From assembly GCF_040026395.1 (NCBI RefSeq), contig NZ_CP157278.1, positions 5,022,001 to 5,086,000 of the forward strand: a stretch of DNA of 64,000 bases. The letters run 5' to 3'. This document shows, piece by piece, positions 51,511-60,845 of the stretch (its first letter is position 1; every line of letters starts with the position of its first letter). The position numbers were made by a program, and so were the translations under genes. Source of the stretch: Pedobacter lusitanus (lineage in GTDB: Bacteria > Bacteroidota > Bacteroidia > Sphingobacteriales > Sphingobacteriaceae). The notes below the pieces were generated by a model, which saw nothing but the letters and a program-made list of their open reading frames with translations, ran no database searches and was not told where the DNA came from.

Positions 51511-52341
51511 ATGAATAAGAAGCAACTATTTGAACAAATTCAATCGAAAAAATCATTTTTATGTGTCGGACTTGATCCTGTATTGGAAAATGTTCCAAAA
51601 CACCTGTTGAGTTTTGAAGATCCGATACTTGAATTCAATAAACAGATTATTGATGCCACTAAAGATCTTTGTGTTGCCTATAAACCAAACACAGCATTCT
51701 ATGAATCAAGGGGTTTGAAAGGCTGGGAAACTTTACTGAAAACATGGGCTCATATTCCTGAAGATATTTTTACCATTGCGGATGCAAAAAGAGGAGATAT
51801 CGGAAATACTTCTGCGATGTATGCGGATGCTTTTTTTAGTGAGGAAAAGTCCGGAATGAGTTTCGATGCGGTTACGGTTGCACCTTATATGGGCAGAGAC
51901 TCTGTCGGACCTTTTTTAATGTATGCAGATAAATGGGTGATTTTACTGGCGCTGACTTCAAACGAAAGTCACAGTGATTTCCAGTTATTTGAAAATAAAG
52001 AGGGTAAACTTTATGAAGAGGTAATCAGGGTGTCTTCACAGTGGGGAAACAGTGATCAGCTGATGTATGTGGTAGGAGCTACCAGAGGGACTGAATTTGC
52101 CAATATCAGAAGACTGGCTCCTGATAATTTCTTATTGGTGCCTGGTGTTGGTGCACAGGGGGGAAGTCTGGCTGATGTTTGTGAATTCGGACTGAATGAG
52201 ACCTGCGGGCTACTGGTCAATTCATCAAGAGGTATTATCTATGCTGGTAAAGGGGAAGATTTTGCTGAAAAAGCAAGAGAAGAAGCTTTGAAATTGCAGC
52301 AGGAAATGGAAGTGATTCTGGAAAAAGCAGGATTATTGTAA
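51511..52341 (+). CDS. pyrF: Orotidine-5'-phosphate decarboxylase, type 2
   Basis: 276 residues, the longer class of OMP decarboxylase. [14 protein letters not shown] opens the barrel, [21 protein letters not shown] carries the catalytic Asp-Lys-Asp group, and [14 protein letters not shown] is the phosphate-binding loop. It makes UMP in pyrimidine synthesis. Divergent from rho across 283 bases without another gene. Confidence 0.96.
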   Translation: MNKKQLFEQIQSKKSFLCVGLDPVLENVPKHLLSFEDPILEFNKQIIDATKDLCVAYKPNTAFYESRGLKGWETLLKTWAHIPEDIFTIADAKRGDIGNTSAMYADAFFSEEKSGMSFDAVTVAPYMGRDSVGPFLMYADKWVILLALTSNESHSDFQLFENKEGKLYEEVIRVSSQWGNSDQLMYVVGATRGTEFANIRRLAPDNFLLVPGVGAQGGSLADVCEFGLNETCGLLVNSSRGIIYAGKGEDFAEKAREEALKLQQEMEVILEKAGLL

Positions 52342-52486
52342 ATTCTGCTTTTATTCCGGCAGCTTCTTCAGATAAAAAGAAATTTTGTTCTGAGAAAAAA
52401 TGCTTAAATTGCTTTTAGCATTGATGTGTAGTGTTATTCCGATTTGGGGTATGATTATTGCATTTGTATGTTATTAAATAAAAAGC

Positions 52487-52708
52487 ATGTTTCAGAGCAT
52501 CGTTACCTATTTCGAGAAGCAAAGTTTTGGGGTCTGTACTTATATAGCGGATCGTTTTAACATGTCTATCAGTAAAATCAGATTATTCTTTATCTATTCT
52601 TCTTTTCTGGCAGTAGGTTTTCCTATTGTATTCTATATTATGGCTGTACTGATTTTAGATGTACGTCACTATATAAAAAGGATCAGACAACGGATTTGGG
52701 ATTTATAA
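52487..52708 (+). CDS. PspC-domain-like small membrane protein
   Basis: 73 residues. SFGVCTYIADRFNMSISKIRLFFIYSSFLAVGFPIVFYIMAVLIL follows the PspC pattern: amphipathic FGVCxxIAxxF, then RLFF and one long membrane segment. PspC proteins take part in envelope-stress responses. There is no PspA gene nearby. It lies between pyrF and ftsK on the same strand. Confidence 0.75.
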   Translation: MFQSIVTYFEKQSFGVCTYIADRFNMSISKIRLFFIYSSFLAVGFPIVFYIMAVLILDVRHYIKRIRQRIWDL

Positions 52709-52761
52709 ATTTATTATTCTGTTACAAATTATAATAACAGGGGTCATACAACTATATATTT

Positions 52762-52769
52762 TATATTTG
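52762..52769 (+). promoter_or_regulatory. Candidate -7 element upstream of ftsK
   Basis: TATATTTG matches TAnnTTTG and lies 25 bases before ATG 52795. No matching TTTG is found at the -33 distance. Confidence 0.45.
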
Positions 52770-52794
52770 TTGTTTATTAATACAGTTACGAAAA

Positions 52795-55428
52795 ATGTCG
52801 TTAAGGGGAAACCAATTTAAATCTAATTCATTCAAGAACGAATACGGGGAGAAGTCAGGTTCAAAAGCATCATCCAAAGAGCCAAGATTGAGATTTGAAC
52901 GGATGCCCTCACTGAATTTTCAGGATGAAAGGGTTTTGAAAATTGCAGGCTTGTTTTTTCTGATCCTGTCTGTCTACTTCCTGGTGGCTTTCACTTCTTA
53001 TCTTTTTACCTGGCAGGAAGACTACAGTTATGTCATTGATGCAAACGGGGGCTGGAGTAACCTTTTCAAGACCATGGAAGAGTTGCAACAGCATAATATT
53101 CCTGTTGTGGTGCAAAACTGGCTCGGTAAATTCGGAGCGCTGTTATCACATCAGTTTATCTATGAGTGGTTTGGTGTAGCTTCCTTTCTGTTTGTTTTTG
53201 TTTTCTTTGTGATAGGCTATCGCCTATTGTTTAAAGTGAAAATATTTGCGCTGGAAAAAACATTGGGTTACAGTTTGTTCTCCCTTCTTTTTCTGTCACT
53301 GACTTTTGGGTTCCTGCATTCTTTCTTCCTGGATTCTCCGCATTACCTGGAAGGTGAAATAGGGTACTGGGCCAACAAATTGCTGGTTGCACAGATTGGT
53401 GTTACCGGAGTTGGCGGACTAATTGCTTTTCTGGGGCTGACAATTTTAATTATTGCCTATAATATTGACTTTAAATTTCCGGAGAGAGTGCGTAAGGTTG
53501 AAGAAGAAGAGGAAATCATTACCGAAACAGGTAATTCTTTTTCTGGCTTTAATTCTGCGTCAGAGAGAGTTTCTCCTGCTCAGGCAGAACGTCCATCGCC
53601 TGTGGCAGCTCAGGAAAATGAAAGACGTGCTGATCAGGTAGAGTTCACCTTAAATGACAGACTGGCATCAGAGCGTAAAAAAGAACAGCAGAATATCACA
53701 CTTACTCCGAATCGTTTTGAAGAAAAAGAAGAGGAAGAGCCAGAGGTGATTGTACCAAAATCACCGGTGTTGAATGTGATGAATGCGCCGATTATTCTTT
53801 CTCCGACTGTTGAACCGATTAAGGAATTGATTTTTGAAGAAGTGAAACCAGTGCCTCAGCTGACTATTGAGAAAACTGAAGAGGAAAAGAAATCTGATGA
53901 GCTGATTGAACAGTTTGGTAATTATGATCCTACGCTGGAACTTTCCAGTTATGTCTATCCGAATCTTGAGTTATTGGAGAACTATGGGTCGAATAAGATT
54001 TCTGTAAATGCGGATGAGTTAGAGGCAAACAAGAATAAAATTGTTGAGACGCTTAATCACTATAACATAGAGATTGATAAAATCAAAGCTACCATAGGCC
54101 CAACGGTGACACTTTATGAAATTATTCCTGCTCCGGGAATCAGGATTTCAAAAATCAAAAATCTGGAAGATGATATTGCACTGAGTCTGGCTGCTTTGGG
54201 GATTCGTATCATTGCGCCAATGCCTGGAAAAGGGACTATCGGTATTGAGGTTCCGAATCTGCATCCGGAGATGGTTTCTATGAGAAGTATTCTGAGTACT
54301 GAAAAGTTCCAGAAAACGGACATGGATCTGCCAATTGCTTTAGGTAAAACTATTTCGAATGAGGTTTATATCGCCGATCTGGCAAAAATGCCCCATTTGC
54401 TGGTAGCAGGAGCAACCGGACAGGGTAAGTCAGTTGGTATTAATGCTATCCTGGTTTCTCTGCTTTACAAAAAACATCCTTCACAACTGAAATTTGTATT
54501 AGTCGATCCAAAGAAAGTGGAGCTGACCTTATTTAATAAGATTGAAAGACACTTCCTGGCTAAACTTCCCGGAGAGGCTGATGCGATTATTACTGATACT
54601 AAAAAGGTAATTCATACTTTAAATTCACTTTGTATTGAGATGGATCAGCGTTATGATCTGTTAAAAGATGCAATGGTGAGGAATCTGAAAGAATACAATG
54701 ATAAATTTATCAAAAGGAAGCTAAATCCGAATAATTCACATCGTTTCTTACCTTATATCGTATTGATCGTGGACGAGTTTGCGGATTTAATGATGACTGC
54801 AGGTAAAGAGGTGGAAACGCCGATTGCACGTCTGGCACAGCTGGCCCGTGCGGTAGGGATTCACCTGGTGCTGGCTACACAGCGTCCGTCTGTAAATATT
54901 ATTACTGGTACAATTAAGGCGAATTTCCCGGCAAGGCTTGCTTTCAGGGTATTATCTAAAATTGACTCGAGAACTATTCTGGACAGTGGGGGTGCAGATC
55001 AGCTGATCGGACGCGGGGATATGTTATTATCTACTGGAAATGATCTGATCAGGTTACAGTGCGCGTTTGTGGATACACCAGAAGTTGATCGTATTTCTGA
55101 ATTTATTGGTAACCAGAGGGGGTATGCTGAGGCTTATCAGTTACCTGAATATCTTGATGAGGCAGCAGAATCTGCCAAGTCTGATTTTGATCCGGATGAT
55201 CGTGATGCGATGTTTGAGGACGCGGCGAGATTAATTGTCATGCATCAGCAGGGTTCCACTTCTCTGATACAGAGAAAGCTGAAATTAGGCTATAACAGAG
55301 CGGGCAGAATTATTGATCAGCTGGAGGCTTCGGGCGTGGTTGGTCCGTTTGAAGGTAGTAAGGCAAGGGAAGTATTATTGCCTGATGAATATGCTTTGGA
55401 ACAGTTCTTGAACAACCTGAAGAAATAA
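52795..55428 (+). CDS. ftsK: DNA translocase FtsK
   Basis: 877 residues. Four to five N-terminal membrane helices (about 50-225), a charged linker (about 230-380), then the motor: alpha domain with YNIEIDKIKATIGPTVTLYEI, RecA-like domain with Walker A GATGQGKSVGINA and Walker B YIVLIVDEFADLMM, and a C-terminal gamma winged helix (HQQGSTSLIQRKLKLGYNRAGRI) that reads KOPS-type signals. It couples septation to chromosome segregation. lolA follows after 13 bases. Confidence 0.96.
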   Translation: MSLRGNQFKSNSFKNEYGEKSGSKASSKEPRLRFERMPSLNFQDERVLKIAGLFFLILSVYFLVAFTSYLFTWQEDYSYVIDANGGWSNLFKTMEELQQHNIPVVVQNWLGKFGALLSHQFIYEWFGVASFLFVFVFFVIGYRLLFKVKIFALEKTLGYSLFSLLFLSLTFGFLHSFFLDSPHYLEGEIGYWANKLLVAQIGVTGVGGLIAFLGLTILIIAYNIDFKFPERVRKVEEEEEIITETGNSFSGFNSASERVSPAQAERPSPVAAQENERRADQVEFTLNDRLASERKKEQQNITLTPNRFEEKEEEEPEVIVPKSPVLNVMNAPIILSPTVEPIKELIFEEVKPVPQLTIEKTEEEKKSDELIEQFGNYDPTLELSSYVYPNLELLENYGSNKISVNADELEANKNKIVETLNHYNIEIDKIKATIGPTVTLYEIIPAPGIRISKIKNLEDDIALSLAALGIRIIAPMPGKGTIGIEVPNLHPEMVSMRSILSTEKFQKTDMDLPIALGKTISNEVYIADLAKMPHLLVAGATGQGKSVGINAILVSLLYKKHPSQLKFVLVDPKKVELTLFNKIERHFLAKLPGEADAIITDTKKVIHTLNSLCIEMDQRYDLLKDAMVRNLKEYNDKFIKRKLNPNNSHRFLPYIVLIVDEFADLMMTAGKEVETPIARLAQLARAVGIHLVLATQRPSVNIITGTIKANFPARLAFRVLSKIDSRTILDSGGADQLIGRGDMLLSTGNDLIRLQCAFVDTPEVDRISEFIGNQRGYAEAYQLPEYLDEAAESAKSDFDPDDRDAMFEDAARLIVMHQQGSTSLIQRKLKLGYNRAGRIIDQLEASGVVGPFEGSKAREVLLPDEYALEQFLNNLKK

Positions 55429-55441
55429 CATTAAAGAGCAA

Positions 55442-56092
55442 ATGAAGAAGATATTAGTTGCGTTACTGATTTTATCAGGTATAAGTTTTGGGGGTTATGC
55501 TCAGCAGGATGTTAAAGCAAAGGCTATTTTAGCAGAAGTAAGCAAGAAATACAGGTCTTTTGATGTGGTAAAAGCAGAGTTTGCTTTTACGCTGGAGAGT
55601 CCGCAGAATAAGGCAAAGGAAACTCAGCAGGGCACATTGATCGCGAAAGCTGCTGCTAATAAATATAAAGTGATCATGACTGATCAGGATATGATCAGTG
55701 ATGGGAAAAGTCAGTGGACTTACTTGAAAAAGGATAAAGAGGTACAGGTTTCGGCAGCTGATAACAGTGGGGATGCGCTTAATCCTGCAAAGATCTTTAC
55801 ACTTTATGAAAAGGGGTTTAAATATCTTTATACCGGTGATCAGAAAACAGGAGCGAAGGTTTATCAGCTGATAGATTTATCGCCGACAGATACTAAGAAA
55901 TCATATTTCAAGATCAGACTGAGCATTGATAAAGCTGCGAAACAGCTTGCCAGCGTTTTGATTTTTGATAAAAACGGAAATAAGTATACATATGTTATCA
56001 AGTCATTTGCAGCTAATGCAAAGGTTCCTGAATCAACTTTTACGTTTGATGCAAGGAAATATCCTGGTGTAGAAGTAGTTGATTTACGTTAA
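55442..56092 (+). CDS. LolA-like outer-membrane lipoprotein carrier
   Basis: 216 residues with a signal peptide ending GGYAQQ. The mature part has the LolA half-barrel pattern: ILAEVSKKYRSFDVVKAEFAFTL, QQGTLIAKAAANKYKVIM, DGKSQWTYLKKDKEVQVS, and a C-terminal FTFDARKYPGVEVVDLR. It should carry lipoproteins across the periplasm to the outer membrane. It is co-transcribed with ftsK, a common arrangement in Bacteroidota, and ends at a terminator. Confidence 0.88.
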   Translation: MKKILVALLILSGISFGGYAQQDVKAKAILAEVSKKYRSFDVVKAEFAFTLESPQNKAKETQQGTLIAKAAANKYKVIMTDQDMISDGKSQWTYLKKDKEVQVSAADNSGDALNPAKIFTLYEKGFKYLYTGDQKTGAKVYQLIDLSPTDTKKSYFKIRLSIDKAAKQLASVLIFDKNGNKYTYVIKSFAANAKVPESTFTFDARKYPGVEVVDLR

Positions 56093-56110
56093 TTATCCAA
56101 AAAGAAATTT

Positions 56111-56144
56111 GGGGTTTGGACTTCTGTCTAAACCCCTTTTTTTT
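56111..56144 (+). terminator. Intrinsic terminator after lolA
   Basis: GGGGTTTGGAC (56111-56121) pairs with GTCTAAACCCC (56126-56136; one G-T pair) around TTCT, followed by T8. Confidence 0.88.
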
Positions 56145-56201
56145 GTTATTTTTGGTCAACATTGGAGTCTGTTCAGTCAGGCTCATATAAATCAGCTGCT
56201 T

Positions 56202-56963
56202 TTGAAAATTACATTTTTAGGTACTGGCACTTCCCAGGGAATTCCTGTGATTTGCTGCAATTGCGAAGTTTGCCAATCTGACGATCCAAGGGATAATCGT
56301 CTGCGGGTATCTGTATTGATAGAAACGGATGACAAGACAATTGTGATAGATAGCGGACCTGATTTCAGGTATCAGATGCTGCGGGCCCGTGTAAAGGATC
56401 TGGACGCGATTGTATATACGCATGAGCATAAGGACCATGTGGCCGGATTGGATGATATACGTCCATTTAATTATCTGTTACAAAAGAATATTGATGTTTA
56501 TGCAACTGAGCGGGTTCAGGAAGCCCTGAAAAGGGAGTTCTCCTATGTTTTTGCAGAGAAGATATATCCTGGAATCCCGCAGATCAACGTGCATACTATA
56601 ACAACAGAAAACTTTTATATTGGAAAAACGGAACTGATCCCTTTGCCTATTATGCATTATAAGTTGCCGATTCTGGGTTTCCGGATCAATGATTTTACTT
56701 ATATCACAGATGCGAAGACAGTACCGGAAGAAACTATAGCCAAAATAAGAGGAACAAAGGTACTTGTTGTAAATGCTTTGCAGATGGAAGACCATATTTC
56801 TCATTTTACTGTGGCCGAAGCTATTGCTTTTGCACAGGATATTGGTGCAGGGATAACTTATTTTACGCATATCAGTCATAATATGGGGAAACATGAGGAT
56901 GTAGAGAGAGAATTGCCGGCTAATATCAGGCTGGGCTATGACGGATTGGTTATAAACTTATAA
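56202..56963 (+). CDS. MBL-fold metallohydrolase (PhnP-like)
   Basis: 253 residues from TTG 56202 (KITFLGTGTSQGIPV). The frame is open to 56079, but that stretch overlaps lolA and contains its terminator, so translation there is unlikely. TATTTTTG at 56147-56154 is a candidate -7 element. Zinc ligands are YTHEHKDHVAGLDDI, the His in LPIMHYKLPILGFRI, and ITDAK. The CCNCEVCQS Cys cluster near residues 18-25 is typical of the PhnP-like branch and binds an extra zinc. A phosphodiesterase role is likely; the substrate is unknown. Confidence 0.85.
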   Translation: MKITFLGTGTSQGIPVICCNCEVCQSDDPRDNRLRVSVLIETDDKTIVIDSGPDFRYQMLRARVKDLDAIVYTHEHKDHVAGLDDIRPFNYLLQKNIDVYATERVQEALKREFSYVFAEKIYPGIPQINVHTITTENFYIGKTELIPLPIMHYKLPILGFRINDFTYITDAKTVPEETIAKIRGTKVLVVNALQMEDHISHFTVAEAIAFAQDIGAGITYFTHISHNMGKHEDVERELPANIRLGYDGLVINL

Positions 56964-56978
56964 TTTTTAAAATATCTG

Positions 56979-57008
56979 TTTGAAGTAATGCGAATAAATC
57001 TATATTTG
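56979..57008 (+). promoter_or_regulatory. Bacteroidota housekeeping promoter of tRNA-Leu(GAG)
   Basis: TTTG (56979-56982), an 18-base spacer and TATATTTG (57001-57008), the same layout as the other tRNA-Leu promoter. The tRNA starts 14 bases after the -7 element. Confidence 0.85.
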
Positions 57009-57021
57009 CAGCTCTGAAAAT

Positions 57022-57105
57022 ACCCGGGTGGCGAAATTGGTAGACGCACCACCTTGAGGGGGTGGCGCTTGCAAAGGCGTGGCAGTTCGAATCTGCTTCC
57101 GGGTA
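57022..57105 (+). tRNA. tRNA-Leu (anticodon GAG)
   Basis: An 84-base type II tRNA. Acceptor ACCCGGG (57022-57028) pairs with TCCGGGT (57098-57104, last pair G-T), discriminator A at 57105. The anticodon stem CCACC/GGTGG encloses TTGAGGG, anticodon GAG. It has a long variable arm and a TTCGAAT T-loop. CCA is not encoded. Confidence 0.95.
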
Positions 57106-57107
57106 CT

Positions 57108-57141
57108 AGCCGGAATCGAACACATCGATTCCGGCTTTTTT
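57108..57141 (+). terminator. Intrinsic terminator after tRNA-Leu(GAG)
   Basis: AGCCGGAATCGA (57108-57119) pairs perfectly with TCGATTCCGGCT (57125-57136) around ACACA, followed by T5. Confidence 0.92.
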
Positions 57142-57217
57142 ATGAACTTCCGGGCTTTAAACTGTTCTAAATTGTATTCAAAGTATTCCTGCTCGGGGGT
57201 ACTTCAATTAAAAATTT

Positions 57218-58060
57218 ATGAGATTAATTTTTACTGCTATTTTATCACTATGTTTTACTTTAAGTTTTAGTCAAACCAAATCTAAAACAAATGTAGTTTT
57301 GATTGGGGTTTACCATTTTAATAATCCTGGTTTTGATCAGGGTAAAATAAATGAACGTAATATATTGTCAAATGAAAACCAAAATGGCCTTGAGAGAATT
57401 ACCGACAAACTGCTAAAAACATATAAGCCGAGTAAGGTCTTTGTCGAGTATGATTATGACAAGAGAGACAAGCTCAATGAAATGTACCGTTTATACAAAT
57501 TTGCTAAACCCTATTATAAAAAGGACACCTTAAAAGAGGATTATTATAAAAGATTTTATGCAGAAAACGAAATATTCCAGTTTGGATTCAGGCTGTCGAA
57601 AAAGGCAGATAACGATTTGATTTATGCAATGGATTATGACAAAGTCCCTATCAGGTTTGACCTGATCAAATCAAAAATATCCCAAAATTCAGCCTTGCAT
57701 TTTAGCAACTACCAAAATGAGATTGCAGCATTGGAAAATTTTATGAACGATTGTGTAAGCAAAAATTCACTTGAAAATGTTTTGAAGTGTCTGAATTCTG
57801 ATGAACAGTACCGGTTGAACAAAGGGCTCTATATATCCTTTTTGAATAAGCTTAATAAAGATTCTGATTTCTTTGGCTCTGAACTCGTAGCGGGATGGTA
57901 CAAAAGAAACTTGATTATGTATGCAAATATACAAAACCAGGTTTCGGCCTCAGATAAAAATATAGTAATTATTGTGGGTGCTGGCCACGCAGCAATAATG
58001 GAAGACTTTATTAAAGCGGATCCAAAATTTAACCTGATTAGAATTGACAAGATTTTGTAA
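57218..58060 (+). CDS. DUF5694 (TraB/GumN-like) exported protein
   Basis: 280 residues with a signal peptide ending LSFSQ. VVLIGVYHFNNPG at the mature N terminus and IVIIVGAGHAAIMEDF near the C terminus give the paired G-x-x-H / G-A-G-H pattern of the TraB/GumN-like (ChaN-type) superfamily, and KVFVEYDYDKR the acidic strand between them. Such proteins are suspected metalloproteases or haem/metal binders; no activity is established for DUF5694. It is first in an accessory-looking stretch after tRNA-Leu(GAG). Confidence 0.8.
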   Translation: MRLIFTAILSLCFTLSFSQTKSKTNVVLIGVYHFNNPGFDQGKINERNILSNENQNGLERITDKLLKTYKPSKVFVEYDYDKRDKLNEMYRLYKFAKPYYKKDTLKEDYYKRFYAENEIFQFGFRLSKKADNDLIYAMDYDKVPIRFDLIKSKISQNSALHFSNYQNEIAALENFMNDCVSKNSLENVLKCLNSDEQYRLNKGLYISFLNKLNKDSDFFGSELVAGWYKRNLIMYANIQNQVSASDKNIVIIVGAGHAAIMEDFIKADPKFNLIRIDKIL

Positions 58061-58232
58061 CTAAAATAACTAATCAGGCAATTTTTGAGCAAGGGGTCTT
58101 GTTGATGAAAATTGTTTGCTATGAAAATATCCTTTTCATAGCTTAACTTTTGATTTGATGATTTAAAGAAGCCTGAAGAAGATAATCCAACCTTTTTAAT
58201 AACTTGTCCAACGCTATAAGCAACAAATTCAA

Positions 58233-59078
58233 ATGGAAGGAATACCGGTAAGACATCTCACCACTCAGAAAGAACCTGATTTTTCAGGGAGTTTTAGTAT
58301 TCGGAATCTTACTGAATTACTTGCCGGACAGGATATGATCCAGGAACTTCACAGACATGATTTCTTCTATATACTTATTCTGGAAAAAGGAACCGGTAAT
58401 CATGAAATAGATTTTGTCCCCTATACAATTACGGATAATTCAGTTTTTTTTATGCGTCCTGGTCAGGTACATCAGCTTGTGCTTAAAGCAGGAAGCATCG
58501 GTTATCTCATGGGATTCAGAGATGAATCAGGTGATAAAACATCAGGCCAGTTATTACGCAGTGCGGGCAACAGTAACCATTATCAGCTTGATGCAGATGG
58601 GATTCAAAAACTCCTTACGCTATCAACCTCTGTCTTTCATGAATATAATAACAAAAAAGAAAGATATCAGGAGGTTATTAAAGCAAATATGCAGGTTTTC
58701 TTTATTGAACTTATCCGGCAGCACAATAGCAGTCCTTCTGCTCAGGTCAATCTGTACAGGCAGGAACAGCTCGAGAAGTTTCTGGAACTTTTAGAAACGC
58801 ATATTTTCAGCCATAAACAAGTATCTGAATATGCGGACATGCTGAATATTTCCGTTTATCAGCTTAATGCTATCGCTAAGACAACACTAGGGAAAACCAG
58901 CTCAGAACTGATTAACGAATATATTTTACTCGAAGCTAAAAGATGTCTTCTGGCAACTCCCAGTCAGATCAATCAGATCGCCTATCGTTTGGGGTACGAA
59001 GATGTTTCCTACTTTATCCGCTTTTTCAAAAAGCATACGGGCTATTCTCCTGAGTCATTCAGACATAACTTTAGATAA
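58233..59078 (+). CDS. AraC-family transcriptional regulator
   Basis: 281 residues. An N-terminal cupin sensor (QELHRHDFFYILILEKGTGNHEIDF, RPGQVHQL) and a C-terminal double HTH: SEYADMLNISVYQLNAIAKTTLGK and INQIAYRLGYEDVSYFIRFFKKHTGYSPESFR. It probably activates neighbouring genes in response to a small molecule; the 2-TM protein gene 95 bases downstream is the nearest candidate target. Confidence 0.92.
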   Translation: MEGIPVRHLTTQKEPDFSGSFSIRNLTELLAGQDMIQELHRHDFFYILILEKGTGNHEIDFVPYTITDNSVFFMRPGQVHQLVLKAGSIGYLMGFRDESGDKTSGQLLRSAGNSNHYQLDADGIQKLLTLSTSVFHEYNNKKERYQEVIKANMQVFFIELIRQHNSSPSAQVNLYRQEQLEKFLELLETHIFSHKQVSEYADMLNISVYQLNAIAKTTLGKTSSELINEYILLEAKRCLLATPSQINQIAYRLGYEDVSYFIRFFKKHTGYSPESFRHNFR

Positions 59079-59173
59079 ATCCTGTTCAACTGAGTTTTTG
59101 TCCTATCCCTCAGTTTCCCTTCTGAATTACTTTTGTATAAGAAAAAGGAATTCATAAAATTAATTATCAGGGA

Positions 59174-59404
59174 ATGAATACAAAAGCCAAATTAATTACC
59201 TCATTAAAAATATGGATAGTGATTTATCCAGCTATCACGCTGTTCCTGTACCTGTTCGGTAAACCTTTAGCTGCATTTCCATTATATCAGAGAACGCTTT
59301 TGCTGACAGTCTCTCTAGTCCCTTGTATAGTGTTTATTGGCTTACCTCTGATTAATTTTATCATCAGCCTTATCTCGGCTGAGAAGAATGATATGAGTAA
59401 ATAA
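59174..59404 (+). CDS. Small two-helix membrane protein
   Basis: 76 residues. Two membrane helices (about 10-30 and 42-66) separated by KPLAAFPLYQR, with a short polar C-terminal tail. It resembles small DUF2798-like proteins often found beside AraC genes, but similarity by eye is weak. The function is unknown. CAGGGA lies just before the ATG and could act as a weak ribosome site. Confidence 0.55.
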   Translation: MNTKAKLITSLKIWIVIYPAITLFLYLFGKPLAAFPLYQRTLLLTVSLVPCIVFIGLPLINFIISLISAEKNDMSK

Positions 59405-59439
59405 GGACATTATTGCATGAAAATTTTAAACTGGAAAAT

Positions 59440-60078
59440 ATGAGTAAATCTTGGGATGATCTATACAGAAATAGCTGGGATGACCGGTATAAAGAACAGG
59501 AATATGTTTATGGGAAAGGTCCTAATCTGTTTTTTGCAGAATGGCTTCAGAAATTTGAACCAGGATCTATACTGATGCCGGCAGATGGGGAGGGCCGAAA
59601 TGGAGTATTTGCAGCCCGTAATGACTGGAAAGTAACCTCACTGGATCTTAGTACTGAAGGAAGAACAAAAGCGCTGCAACTGGCAAAAGAGAACCAGGTT
59701 ACACTGGATTATATGGTAGGTGATCTGGAGGAGCTGCATTTTGAAAAAGAATCATTTGATGCCATCGGGCTTATCTATGCACATTTTGCTGCCGAAAAAA
59801 AATCTTTATTTCATCAGGAACTGGATAATTATCTCAAACCGGGTGGGGTGATCATTTTTGAAGCTTTCAGTAAAAAGCATCTGGAGTTAAACAAACTTGA
59901 TCCTAAAGTTGGCGGGCCAAAGGATATTGATATGTTATTTTCGAAGGAAGAAATAGCAGCCGATTTTGAAAATTACGAGATACTGCTGCTGGAAGAAGAA
60001 GAAGTCCTTTTAGACGAAGGAAAGTATCATATAGGAAAAAGTTCTGTGATCAGATTTGCAGGCAGAAAAATTTCATAA
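59440..60078 (+). CDS. Class I SAM-dependent methyltransferase
   Basis: 212 residues from ATG 59440 (MSKSWDDLY); a TTG at 59413 gives nine more residues. EFVYGKGPNLFF-like opening (QEYVYGKGPNLF), motif I GSILMPADGEGRNGVFAA, motif II TSLDLSTEGRTKA, and motif IV AIGLIYAHFAA. The layout resembles the TehB/thiopurine methyltransferase group active on small molecules. It lies 35 bases after the 2-TM gene, possibly in the same unit. Confidence 0.85.
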   Translation: MSKSWDDLYRNSWDDRYKEQEYVYGKGPNLFFAEWLQKFEPGSILMPADGEGRNGVFAARNDWKVTSLDLSTEGRTKALQLAKENQVTLDYMVGDLEELHFEKESFDAIGLIYAHFAAEKKSLFHQELDNYLKPGGVIIFEAFSKKHLELNKLDPKVGGPKDIDMLFSKEEIAADFENYEILLLEEEEVLLDEGKYHIGKSSVIRFAGRKIS

Positions 60079-60162
60079 TTACCATACAGTTTCAGAACAA
60101 CTAAATCAGATAGCGGTTCTCTGAACCATTCATTATAAAATAACAAATTTACATTTACACGA

Positions 60163-60759
60163 ATGAAAATAATCATTGTAGGCGCAACAGGAACCATAGG
60201 GAAACATGTTGCAGGTGCTTTAGAAAAAGATCATGAGATCATAAGAGTCGGTTTAAAAAGCGGGGATATTCAAACAGATATTACTTCGCCGGATGCCATA
60301 GAAAATCTATTCAGGCAAACAGGTCCATTTGATGCATTAATATGCACAGCAGGAGATGCATACTTTGGTCCCTGGAAAACGATGACTGATAAAGAGTTCA
60401 GATTAGGCATTGATAGTAAATTAATGGGACAAATCAATCTCGTACTTATCGGACAAAAATATATCAGACCTAAAGGTTCATTTACATTAACCTCTGGTGT
60501 GCTGACAAATGATCCGGTTCTGGGTGGTGCTAATCCAGCTGCTGCCAATGGAGCAATTGAGGCTTTTGTAAGGTCAGCGGCAATTGAGCTGGAAAACGGT
60601 GTGCGTATTAATGCAGTAAGTCCTACGGTAGTGGAAGAATCACCAAAATACTTTTCTTTCTTCCCGGGACATATTCCTGTAACCATGAAACAGGTTATAT
60701 ACGGCTATCTTAAAAGTGTGACTGGCGCAGGTACAGGACAGGTCATAGAAGTTTTATAA
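60163..60759 (+). CDS. Short-chain dehydrogenase/reductase, short form
   Basis: 198 residues, about 50 fewer than usual. MKIIIVGATGTIGKHVAGAL is an NADP-type Gly-rich motif, GDIQTDITSPDAI the adenine-side Asp, and SGVLTNDPVLGGANPAAANGAIEAFVRS carries Ser and, in place of the usual YxxxK, an AxxxA-like stretch, so the catalytic Tyr/Lys are not evident. It may be an NADP-dependent reductase or sensor. It is followed by a strong hairpin and a convergent HxlR gene. Confidence 0.85.
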   Translation: MKIIIVGATGTIGKHVAGALEKDHEIIRVGLKSGDIQTDITSPDAIENLFRQTGPFDALICTAGDAYFGPWKTMTDKEFRLGIDSKLMGQINLVLIGQKYIRPKGSFTLTSGVLTNDPVLGGANPAAANGAIEAFVRSAAIELENGVRINAVSPTVVEESPKYFSFFPGHIPVTMKQVIYGYLKSVTGAGTGQVIEVL

Positions 60760-60774
60760 AACAGAACCTGTATT

Positions 60775-60808
60775 ATCCGCAGATCATTAGGCTTAATGAT
60801 CTGCGGAT
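60775..60808. terminator. Hairpin between convergent genes
   Basis: ATCCGCAGATCATTA (60775-60789) pairs perfectly with TAATGATCTGCGGAT (60794-60808) around GGCT. Confidence 0.8.
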
Positions 60809-60845
60809 AGGTCTCAGACAGAAATTGTCAGATACTGTCCCTGAT

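Noticed and set aside
56079..56201. Upstream extension of the MBL-fold gene
   Set aside because: It overlaps the lolA stop and contains a good intrinsic terminator with T8; the conserved sequence begins at TTG 56202.
60270..60686. 138-residue minus-strand frame inside the SDR gene
   Set aside because: It is a shadow of the well-supported SDR gene and has no recognisable domain.
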